Of a stretch of 42,352 bases of DNA, positions 9,678 through 19,298 are shown one piece after another. The stretch's first letter is position 1. Each line of letters opens with the position of its first letter. The position numbers and the translations under genes are program-made. The notes under the pieces were generated by a model. The model had not been told where the DNA came from, did not search any database, and saw only the letters and a list, made by a program, of their open reading frames with translations. The stretch is from Planctomycetaceae bacterium (GTDB taxonomy: Bacteria; Planctomycetota; Planctomycetia; Planctomycetales; Planctomycetaceae). The stretch is from assembly GCA_028284885.1 (NCBI GenBank), contig JANQQW010000087.1, forward strand, positions 1-42,352, written 5' to 3'.

Positions 9678-9992
9678 TCACTCGTCGCGGCTCCGACAAC
9701 GGGACGTCGAACGGACGAATCCGCTCGAGAGCGACTGCGGGAGCCTGCCGCCGAGGCTGTTCGAGAGCCGCGCCGACTGGGCAACCCGCGAAGGCGGGGA
9801 ACCGGCGACGCCACACGTCGAGCCACTCACCGACCGACTTCGCCGCCCGCCGCTGCTCGTCGAACTCGACGGCCGGAACAACCGCGACCGCGAGTGCTGC
9901 CCGACCGCTCGCGGGAACGGGATCCCCTGCTCCTCGCACCAGTCGGCCATCACGGGCCGAGGGACTTCACCGTGGAGGTAGGGTGCGAGCAT
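9678..9992 (-). CDS. Short hypothetical protein with MADWCEEQG module; downstream frame doubtful
   Basis: From an ATG at 9992 the frame reads MLAPYLHGEVPRPVMADWCE, continues to about residue 30 (IPFPR), and closes at 9678 (104 residues). The N-terminal module recurs on the plus strand at 12741, with the same VMADWCEEQG and a matching FPR. After about residue 30 this frame becomes Ser/Arg-rich and looks non-coding. The frame shifted by -1 (to the stop at 9610) instead reads a protein-like helical stretch including VEFDEQRRAAKSVGEWLDVW. This is either a frameshifted gene, a sequencing indel, or a short protein whose tail is unconserved. The module faintly resembles the short TIGR02996-type ADWLEE motif; that is a guess. 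Nothing was recognised in 9541-9609 or 9993-10123. Confidence 0.4.
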   Translation of the reverse strand: MLAPYLHGEVPRPVMADWCEEQGIPFPRAVGQHSRSRLFRPSSSTSSGGRRSRSVSGSTCGVAGSPPSRVAQSARLSNSLGGRLPQSLSSGFVRSTSRCRSRDE

Positions 9993-10123
9993 GCACCGAG
10001 TGTACCACAAGCCCTTGCCGACGCGTGGCGACTGGTCACAGCTGCAGGAGAGACGGTTGCGGCCGTGTCCTCCCGAGCGGAACATGCAGGGCGTTGCCGC
10101 CTCGCTCGCCCAGGAACACGCTC

Positions 10124-11662
10124 GTGACTCGCTCGTGGACTCTCGCTGCCGCCCTGTTCGTTCTCCTCGCCGGTCGAGTCGGTCTCGCGGCCGAGCGGCC
10201 GAACATCCTGTTCGTCTACGCGGACGACCAGTCCTACAAGACGGTCGGCTGCTACGAGGGCTCGTTCGACTGGGTGCGGACGCCGAACATCGACGCACTC
10301 GCGAAGACGGGCGTGCGGTTCACGCACGCGTACGTGGGCACTTGGTGCATGCCGTCGCGGGCGACCATGCTGACCGGCCGGCTGCAGTTCGGCGTCGAGT
10401 CGATGCGGATGGACGGCCAGTACCCGTCGAGCACCTACGACCCGGAGAAGTGCCCGTTCTGGCCGAGCGTGTTCCGCAGGCACGGCTACACGACCGCCCA
10501 GGTCGGCAAGTGGCACACCGGTCGGGACAACGGCTTCGGACGGGACTGGGACTTCCAGAAGGTCTGGAACCGCCCCGCCTTCCCGGAGAACGCCGGCAAC
10601 TACTTCCACGACCAGTTGATCCAGACGAACGGCACCGAGGCCGTGAAGACCGCGGGGTACTCGACCGACAACTACACGGACTGGTCGGTCGAGTTCATCG
10701 AGGGGAAGCACCGCGACGCGGAGAAGCCGTGGTTCCTGTGGGTCTGCTACGACGCCGTCCACGGTCCGTTCCTGCCGGCCGAGCGACACCAGGAGGTGTA
10801 CCCGGGCGTGAAGGTGCCGATCCCGAAGGACGTCTTCGCCCCGCGAGAGGGGAAGCCGACCTACGCGCGTGAGTGGAGCGAGTGGGTGCCCCGCGACGAC
10901 GGCGTGCCCGTGCTGAAGGCGAAGGCGCAGAAGACGGTCACCACGAAGGCCCTGCACGGCCACACGATTCACGACTGGAACCGGCAGTACCACCAGGGCG
11001 TGATCGCGATCGACGAGGGGGTCGGCCGGCTGGTCGACGCCCTCGAACGGACGGGCCAGCTCGACGACACGCTGATCGTCTACACGGCCGACCAGGGCTT
11101 CGCGTTCGGAGAGCACGGGTTCCGCCGGAAACTCGCCCCGTACGACGCCAACATCCGCTCGCCGCTGCTCGTGAGCTTCCCCGGCTACGAACAGGGGACG
11201 GTCTGTCGTCACCCGGTGAACGGGGCCAGCATCGCACCGACGTTCTTCGACGCCGCCGGGCTGAAGCTGCCTTGGGAGATGCACGGCCGCAGCCTGCTGC
11301 CGCTGTTGGAGAACTCCGCCGCCGAGTGGGACGACCCGGCCCTGATGGTCTTCACCGGGCAGAAGTACGGCTCGGACACGGACGTCGTCCCGACGGACCC
11401 GGAGACGCTGTACCTGGCCGGCGTGCCATGGTGGGCGTCCCTCGTCGACGGCCGCTACAAGTACGTCCGCACGATGGTGAAGGACGAGCCGGAGGAGTTG
11501 TACGACCTGACGGACGACCCCGAGGAACTCGTCAACCTCGCCCGGCAACCGGAGCACGGCGAGCGAGTGCTGACGATGCGGAAGGGGCTGATCGCCGAGC
11601 TGAAACGACGCGGGGCGAAGCTGGTGGACTCGCTGCCGCCCGTCGCCGCGCTGCCGAACTAG
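10124..11662 (+). CDS. Exported Cys-type sulfatase
   Basis: 512 residues from a GTG at 10124, chosen because AGGAA lies seven bases upstream and a Sec signal follows directly (TLAAALFVLLAGRVGLAAER). The mature protein begins RPNILFVYADDQ, the metal-binding start of the alkaline phosphatase/sulfatase fold (D34, D35). The active-site motif C75-M-P-S-R is the CxPSR sequence whose cysteine is oxidised to formylglycine in this family, so a maturase elsewhere in the genome is needed. GKWHTG and the late GEHGFRRK motif are present. It probably removes sulfate esters from polysaccharides in the periplasm or outside the cell; the substrate cannot be read. It is convergent with the prepilin-like gene, 13 bases away. 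Confidence 0.93.
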   Translation: MTRSWTLAAALFVLLAGRVGLAAERPNILFVYADDQSYKTVGCYEGSFDWVRTPNIDALAKTGVRFTHAYVGTWCMPSRATMLTGRLQFGVESMRMDGQYPSSTYDPEKCPFWPSVFRRHGYTTAQVGKWHTGRDNGFGRDWDFQKVWNRPAFPENAGNYFHDQLIQTNGTEAVKTAGYSTDNYTDWSVEFIEGKHRDAEKPWFLWVCYDAVHGPFLPAERHQEVYPGVKVPIPKDVFAPREGKPTYAREWSEWVPRDDGVPVLKAKAQKTVTTKALHGHTIHDWNRQYHQGVIAIDEGVGRLVDALERTGQLDDTLIVYTADQGFAFGEHGFRRKLAPYDANIRSPLLVSFPGYEQGTVCRHPVNGASIAPTFFDAAGLKLPWEMHGRSLLPLLENSAAEWDDPALMVFTGQKYGSDTDVVPTDPETLYLAGVPWWASLVDGRYKYVRTMVKDEPEELYDLTDDPEELVNLARQPEHGERVLTMRKGLIAELKRRGAKLVDSLPPVAALPN

Positions 11663-11675
11663 CGCACCGCGTCTC

Positions 11676-12101
11676 TCAGCCGTGCGTGCTCGAAAGGAGG
11701 CGTTCGAGCTCGCTGCGGTCGGGGATGCTGCACGGCTCGACGGAGCGGGGCCGTTGCGGCAGGTCGTCGAAGACGACGAGCAGGTCGTCGGCCTCGGCAC
11801 TCGTCGACCGCCACAGGCCGACGTAGAGGACGGTGCCGTCCGCCTCGGCGAGGACGTCGTACAGATCCCCCTGTTCGTGCCGCCGGACCGCCTGGCTCAC
11901 TTCGCGCGGGTCCACGCCCGTGTCGAACTCGAGCCGGTAGAAGCCGACCGTCACGACGTCGTCGGCCGGCTCCGGCGAAGACACCATCGGCAACTCGACC
12001 GACGGCAGGGCGACGCACATCGCCACGGCGACGATCACGATCGCCCCGAGCAGTTCGACCAACGTGTACTGTCCCGCGTCCGGCGACCGATTCGTGCTCA
12101 T
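11676..12101 (-). CDS. Prepilin-like single-pass protein with displaced cleavage glycine
   Basis: 141 residues from ATG 12101, with GGAGG seven bases upstream. Residues 12-31 (YTLVELLGAIVIVAVAMCVA) match the hydrophobic N-terminal helix of type IV pilin/pseudopilin-like proteins (FTLVELL pattern with Glu at +5). Prepilin peptidase normally cleaves after Gly immediately before the aromatic residue. Here that residue is Gln11, with Gly10 one position further away. The soluble part contains a predicted alpha/beta region (VGFYRLEFDTG, GTVLYVGLW) with no catalytic motif I recognise. No pilus assembly genes are nearby. It may be a pseudopilin-like protein or simply a membrane-anchored protein. Confidence 0.75.
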   Translation of the reverse strand: MSTNRSPDAGQYTLVELLGAIVIVAVAMCVALPSVELPMVSSPEPADDVVTVGFYRLEFDTGVDPREVSQAVRRHEQGDLYDVLAEADGTVLYVGLWRSTSAEADDLLVVFDDLPQRPRSVEPCSIPDRSELERLLSSTHG

Positions 12102-12150
12102 CGTGGACCTCCGAGGGAGTTGACGGGCTGCAGTTCGTTCTCGTGACCGA

Positions 12151-12165
12151 AATCTCGACGAGATT
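12151..12165. promoter_or_regulatory. Palindrome upstream of the prepilin-like gene
   Basis: AATCTCG-A-CGAGATT is a perfect 7+1+7 palindrome about 50 bases upstream of the ATG at 12101, in the 105-base gap before the four-helix membrane gene. Size and position fit an operator for a dimeric repressor, but no second copy was found. Confidence 0.25.
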
Positions 12166-12206
12166 CACCAAAATCCTCGAAGTTTCGCGAGGTCGGCGAG
12201 CGGTCT

Positions 12207-12614
12207 TCACCCGGCAGAACGGACCCGCCGAGCGTGAACGAGGATCAGCCCGAACGGCACCCACCAGACGAGGTCGTTCGTCAGGATCGTCCAGCCCATC
12301 GCCCACGGCAGGTCGCCCGCCGAGGCGGTCACCACGAATCCGATCGGCCCGAAGATCTTGCCCAGTAGACCGACGAGCACGATCGGCCAGTGTCGAGCGG
12401 GGTCCAAGGCGGCCGCCCCGTAGCCGATGCCGTACACGCCGATGACCATCCCCAGGCACTGCACGATCGACGGGTACGCCGGCGTCTCGATCCCCAGCCA
12501 ACCGAACGGCACGGTCGGGAACAGCACGACGAACGTGCCCCAGGCGAGGTTGTAGACGGCCGCGACGACGAGCACCTGCTGCATCCACCGCGGCGAGCGT
12601 GGTTCGGTGTTCAT
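12207..12614 (-). CDS. Small four-helix integral membrane protein
   Basis: 135 residues from ATG 12614; a GGAGG lies 12 bases upstream, rather far. There are four hydrophobic helices, around VLVVAAVYNLAWGTFVVLFP, IVQCLGMVIGVYGIGYGAAA, WPIVLVGLLGKIFGPIGFVV and TILTNDLVWWVPFGLILVHA. The conserved-looking residues YNLAWG, DPARHWPIVLVGLLGK and TNDLVWW belong to a compact bacterial membrane family I recognise by pattern but cannot name with a function. It is divergent from the small gene at 12741 and may be co-transcribed with the prepilin-like gene downstream. An in-frame extension to 12971 has no signal of coding and overlaps the divergent gene. Confidence 0.85.
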   Translation of the reverse strand: MNTEPRSPRWMQQVLVVAAVYNLAWGTFVVLFPTVPFGWLGIETPAYPSIVQCLGMVIGVYGIGYGAAALDPARHWPIVLVGLLGKIFGPIGFVVTASAGDLPWAMGWTILTNDLVWWVPFGLILVHARRVRSAG

Positions 12615-12740
12615 GTCCGATTCTTGCCTCCACGGTCGCCGAGGCCACCCCGACGGCGAGGGCCTCGGACGCGACCGTTCGACATTCCCGCCCGGTTGTG
12701 TTGAAGTCCGGGTCTCCGTGTTCGAAGCGAGGAGAGCGTC

Positions 12741-13010
12741 GTGCTCGACGACTGGCTGGAGGGCGTGGTCCCGGCGGCCGTGATGGCCGACTGGTGCGAG
12801 GAGCAAGGCCTCGTCTTCCCCCGCTCGCAAACCGTCACGCATCGCAAGCACTCCGCCTTGTGGGAGACGTCGGTCTCCAACGGCTACACCTACTCGGAGT
12901 CGCTGGGCCCGGCCGAGCAGCGGTTCCACCACGGCCGGCCGCGGTGTTCCGGATCGCGAACCGGGCGGCACCGGAACTCGTGGTCGGGCTCGCGGTCGGG
13001 CAGTCGCTGA
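12741..13010 (+). CDS. Short hypothetical protein with MADWCEEQG module; probable frame change near 12940
   Basis: GTG at 12741 with GGAG six bases upstream. The frame reads MLDDWLEGVVPAAVMADWCE and shows strong G/C third positions to about 12940, then turns Ser/Arg/Gly-rich and stops at 13010 (89 residues). In the -1 frame, coding-like sequence takes over at about 12945 (VFRIANRAAPELVVGLAVGQ) and stops at 13037-13039. That stop overlaps the GTG start of the next gene in GTGA, a typical coupling overlap. This supports an intended product of about 99 residues, 12741-13039, interrupted by a one-base indel or a frameshift. It shares its N-terminal module with the small gene at 9992. Function unknown. 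Confidence 0.45.
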   Translation: MLDDWLEGVVPAAVMADWCEEQGLVFPRSQTVTHRKHSALWETSVSNGYTYSESLGPAEQRFHHGRPRCSGSRTGRHRNSWSGSRSGSR

Positions 13011-13035
13011 CGAACGTGCTCCGGAGTGGTAGGCC

Positions 13036-13233
13036 GTGACGACGACCTGCGAAACCTGCGGCCATTCCCACGAACACCCCGAGTGTCCGGTCTGCGGCGA
13101 ACCGACCGATCCGGACGAGCCGACGGACGAAGTCGCCCTCGAACCGCTCGTGCCGTACCCCGTGGTCGTCCTCTACGCTGTCGGTGGCGGGTTCCTTCTG
13201 TTCTGGATCCTGATGTTCGCCTTGTTCAAGTGA
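13036..13233 (+). CDS. Zinc-ribbon-like miniprotein with one membrane helix
   Basis: 65 residues from a GTG at 13036 that overlaps the shifted-frame stop of the preceding small gene. The N-terminus holds two Cys pairs, CETC and CPVC, with several His between them (HSHEHPE), suggesting a zinc ribbon. An acidic linker is followed by one hydrophobic helix, VVVLYAVGGGFLLFWILMFA, and the protein ends in FK. This would place a small metal-binding domain on one side of the membrane. No further homology recognised. Confidence 0.65.
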   Translation: MTTTCETCGHSHEHPECPVCGEPTDPDEPTDEVALEPLVPYPVVVLYAVGGGFLLFWILMFALFK

Positions 13234-13322
13234 GTCCCGGCAGGACAGGCCGTCGGGGCCGTTCGACTTCACCCGGCGGCGGGTTACACTGAGATCCCCA
13301 CCGACCATGCCCAAGGTGTTCC

Positions 13323-16343
<3,021 letters not shown>

Positions 16344-16348
16344 AGAGA

Positions 16349-16422
16349 GGAACCACGAAAGGCACGAAAAGGAGGCCTCCACTCGTGAGGACTTTCGTGT
16401 GTTTCGTGTCTTTCGTGGTTCC
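16349..16422. repeat. Dispersed-type imperfect palindrome (ACGAAAGGCACGAAA family)
   Basis: A 21-base left arm starting GGAACCACGAAAGGCACGAA (16349-16369) pairs with a right arm (16402-16422) ending TTTCGTGGTTCC at 20 of 21 positions. The 32-base centre is GC-rich and contains another TTTCGTG unit. This sequence type recurs as an interspersed repeat in many environmental bacterial genomes and is often mistranslated as small Val/Phe-rich or HERHE-rich proteins. Here it fills the gap between the PSD1 and DUF1501 genes of one operon, and its hairpin could affect expression of the second gene. Confidence 0.85.
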
Positions 16423-16446
16423 CAACCAAACCCGAAACCACCGCCG

Positions 16447-17934
16447 ATGAACCACCTCCTCGAAGCCGCTCTGCAGGTCAACCGCCGGCACTTTCTGAGT
16501 CGCACGACTGCGACCGGGATCGGGGCGATTGCGCTCTCGTCGCTGCTCGACCCGGCCTCCGTCGCGGCCGCTCCGTCGCTCGCCGTCGACAACGGGCCCG
16601 GCTACGGTCCCGGCAACATCGGGCCGACGCACCTCCCCGCGAAGGCGAAGCGGGTCATCTACCTCTGCCAGTCCGGCGCGCCGTCGCAGATCGACACGTT
16701 CGACTACAAGCCGACGCTCGAGAAGTTGGACGGCCAGAACCTGCCGGACTCGGTCCGCGACGGCCAACGGCTGACCGGCATGACGGCCCGCCAGAACTCC
16801 TTCCCGGTCGCCAAGTCGTTCGTGCCGTTCAAGCAGCACGGCGAGTCCGGCCAGTGGATCAGCGACCTGCTGCCGTACCACCACGGCATCGCGGACGACA
16901 TCTGCATCGTCCGGTCGATGTACACGGAGGCGATCAACCACGACCCGGCGATCACCTTCTTCCAGACCGGCCACCAGCAGCCCGGCCGGCCCAGCCTGGG
17001 GGCGTGGGTCGGCTACGGACTAGGCAGCGAGAGCGCGAACCTGCCCGCCTACTGCGTGCTGCTCGACAAGAACTCCGATCCGCAGGCCCAGCCGCTCTAC
17101 TCGCGGCTGTGGGGCAGTGCGTTCCTGCCGTCGAACCACCAGGGGGTGAAGCTGCGGTCCTCCGGCGACCCGGTGCTGTACCTGAACGACCCGACCGGGG
17201 CCGGGAAGTCGGACCGTCGCGAACTGCTCGACGGGATCGCCGAGTTGAACGCGCTTCGCCGGGCCGACGTCGGCGACCCGGAGATCGACACGCGGATCGC
17301 CGCGTACGAGATGGCGTTCCGCATGCAGACCTCCGTCCCGGACCTGACCGACGTCGCCGACGAGCCGAAGCGGACCTTCGACCTTTACGGGCCGGACGCG
17401 AACGTCCCCGGCACGCACGCCGCGAACTGCCTGCTCGCCCGGCGACTCGCCGAGCGGGGCGTGCGGTTCGTCCAGATCTACCACCGCGGCTGGGACCACC
17501 ACGGCGGCCTGCCGCAGCGGCACCCGAAGATCGCTGCCGAGGTCGACCGCGGCTCGGCCGCGCTGATCACGGACCTGAAGGAGCGAGGCATGCTGGACGA
17601 CACGCTCGTCGTCTGGGGCGGCGAGTTCGGCCGCACCGTCTACCGGCAGGGCGGGAACGCCACCAGCTACGGCCGCGACCACCACCCGCGGTGCTTCTCC
17701 ATCTGGATGGCCGGCGGCGGCGTGAAGGGGGGCACGAGCTACGGCGAGACCGACGACTGGTGCTACAACCTCGTCGACCGGGACACGAACGGCGTACACG
17801 TCCACGACCTGAACGCCACCATCCTCCACCTGCTCGGCCTCGACCACCGCCGGCTGACGTACAAGTTCCAAGGCCTCGACCACCGGCTCACCGGCGTCGA
17901 GGAGGCCCGGGTGGTGAAGGACGTCCTGGCGTGA
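16447..17934 (+). CDS. Tat-exported DUF1501 protein
   Basis: 495 residues from ATG 16447; no clear ribosome site, because the palindromic repeat occupies the upstream gap. VNRRHFLSRTT followed by a hydrophobic stretch and an AAA cleavage region is a Tat signal. DUF1501 belongs to the alkaline phosphatase-like fold group. Matching elements are KRVIYLCQSGAPSQIDTFDY, NHDPAITFFQTGHQQPGR, DHHGGLPQRHP, WGGEFGRTVYRQG and YGRDHHPRCFSIWMAGGGVK, with conserved Asp/His that could bind metal. Substrate unknown. Second gene of the operon with the PSD1 protein. It ends convergent with the next DUF1552 gene, 14 bases away. Confidence 0.92.
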   Translation: MNHLLEAALQVNRRHFLSRTTATGIGAIALSSLLDPASVAAAPSLAVDNGPGYGPGNIGPTHLPAKAKRVIYLCQSGAPSQIDTFDYKPTLEKLDGQNLPDSVRDGQRLTGMTARQNSFPVAKSFVPFKQHGESGQWISDLLPYHHGIADDICIVRSMYTEAINHDPAITFFQTGHQQPGRPSLGAWVGYGLGSESANLPAYCVLLDKNSDPQAQPLYSRLWGSAFLPSNHQGVKLRSSGDPVLYLNDPTGAGKSDRRELLDGIAELNALRRADVGDPEIDTRIAAYEMAFRMQTSVPDLTDVADEPKRTFDLYGPDANVPGTHAANCLLARRLAERGVRFVQIYHRGWDHHGGLPQRHPKIAAEVDRGSAALITDLKERGMLDDTLVVWGGEFGRTVYRQGGNATSYGRDHHPRCFSIWMAGGGVKGGTSYGETDDWCYNLVDRDTNGVHVHDLNATILHLLGLDHRRLTYKFQGLDHRLTGVEEARVVKDVLA

Positions 17935-17952
17935 TCAGGGCCGGCTGATCAC
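17931..17952. terminator. Short inverted repeat spanning two convergent stop codons
   Basis: GTGATCA (17931-17937) and TGATCAC (17946-17952) form a 7-bp stem around an 8-base GGGCCGGC loop. The stem contains the stop codons of the DUF1501 gene and of the facing DUF1552 gene. It may end both transcripts, but the stem is short and AT-containing. Confidence 0.3.
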
Positions 17953-19253
17953 AGTCCGGCGAGCGGTTCGGTCGCGTCGCCGAACCGGTCGAGCCGCACG
18001 CCCATGCGGTCGGCGAGGGCGATCATCATCGACGACATGCTGCGGTTCTTCGACGCCTCGAAGTCGAGACTCCGTCCGGTCTGCAGCTTGCCGCCCAGCC
18101 CGCCGCCGAGGACCAGCGGGACCTTCGGGGCACTGTGGGCCGTCCACTGCTCGTTCGCCAGGGCGATGCAGCAGTTGTCGAGCACGGTTCCGTCCCCCTC
18201 CTGCACGGAGTCGAGCTTGCCCAGCAGGTAGGCGTACTGCTCGACCCAGAAGCGGGTGATGGCGGCGAACTCCTTGTTCTTCCAGCCGTGCGAGAAGCTG
18301 TGGTGGTCCTTCCGCAGGCCGAGGAACGGGTAGACCTGCCCGGAGAGGTTGTTGGTGAGGACCATCGTCGCGAACCGCGTACGGTCGGTCTGGAAGGCCA
18401 GCGCGACGACGTCGCACATCAGCTTGGTGTGCTCGTCGATCTGCGTCGGCAGACCGTCCTTCGGCCGGGCGAGTTCGACGTCCGGCGTGGAGGGGTCGGA
18501 CTCCTCGCGGGCGCGGTCCTCCAGCCGAGCGAGCCGTTGCTCCACCTCGCGGACGCTGGTCGCGTACTCGTCGAGCTTCGCACGGTCGCCGCGGGAGACC
18601 TTGCCGGAGACGTCCTTCAACTGGTCGAGCACGTGGTCGAGCACGCTGAGCTGCGTCTTGCTCCCCTTGCTGTCGAACAGGCTGTCGAACGCGAGCGACG
18701 GGTAGAGTTCGGACGGCACCGGGCTGACGGGCGAGCTCCACGAGACGTGCGAGGCGTACATCATGCTGTAGCCCGACTCGTGGAAGCCGCTGACGGGCCG
18801 TTCGCAGGCGAGCACGAGGCTGGGGAGGACGGTCTCGCCGCCGAGTTTCCTGGCGAGCACCTGGTCGAAGCTGGTTGCCGCGCGAATCTCCCGGCCCCCC
18901 TTGGGCTGCACGCCGGAGAGGATGCCGGCCGCCCCCTTCGCGTGGCCGCCGACGACGTTGCCCGGGTGCCGGAGGCCGTTGACGACGTTGATCTTGGACT
19001 TCACGCCTTCCAGCGACGCGAGCCCTGGGCCGAGCTCCATTTCCTCGCCCAGGCCACGGCCCTTGGCCCACCACTCCGGCGGGTGGATGCCGTCGCCGAA
19101 GAACAGGCACGCGAACCGCTGCGGCGGCCCGGCCGCGGCCTCGGCGGGTGCGGCCGTCAGCCGGCTGGCGGACTCCAGCCACGGCAGGGCGACCGTGGCA
19201 CCGAGGCCACGCAGAACGAGACGGCGGGAGATGCGGGGGGTGGTGTTCGACAT
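17949..19253 (-). CDS. Tat-exported DUF1552 (HXXSHH-type) protein, second copy
   Basis: 434 residues from ATG 19253, with GGAG six bases upstream. ISRRLVLRGLGATVALPWLE is a Tat signal. The family motif appears as HHSFSH at 317-322, with ACLFFGDGIHPPEWW near the mature start and DNCCIALANEQW late. It has the same length class and architecture as the copy at 5900-7228 but is clearly diverged. It starts 45 bases after the stop of the DUF1592-class protein and is the second gene of that operon. Confidence 0.92.
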   Translation of the reverse strand: MSNTTPRISRRLVLRGLGATVALPWLESASRLTAAPAEAAAGPPQRFACLFFGDGIHPPEWWAKGRGLGEEMELGPGLASLEGVKSKINVVNGLRHPGNVVGGHAKGAAGILSGVQPKGGREIRAATSFDQVLARKLGGETVLPSLVLACERPVSGFHESGYSMMYASHVSWSSPVSPVPSELYPSLAFDSLFDSKGSKTQLSVLDHVLDQLKDVSGKVSRGDRAKLDEYATSVREVEQRLARLEDRAREESDPSTPDVELARPKDGLPTQIDEHTKLMCDVVALAFQTDRTRFATMVLTNNLSGQVYPFLGLRKDHHSFSHGWKNKEFAAITRFWVEQYAYLLGKLDSVQEGDGTVLDNCCIALANEQWTAHSAPKVPLVLGGGLGGKLQTGRSLDFEASKNRSMSSMMIALADRMGVRLDRFGDATEPLAGL

Positions 19254-19298
19254 GAAGGCTCCAGGCTCGAAGTTCGAGTCGTGGTGGGTGAGTGCAGT

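Noticed and set aside
9443..10123. Upstream extension of the sulfatase frame
   Set aside because: The signal peptide begins right after the GTG at 10124, which has AGGAA at good spacing. The extension is low-quality sequence overlapping the minus-strand small gene.
16349..16422. CRISPR-like repeat
   Set aside because: Only one palindrome with no spacer series; no cas genes in the window.
16344..16446. Short peptides (FVCFVSFVV and NHERHEKE types) readable across the repeat
   Set aside because: These are the usual spurious translations of this interspersed palindrome, not genes.
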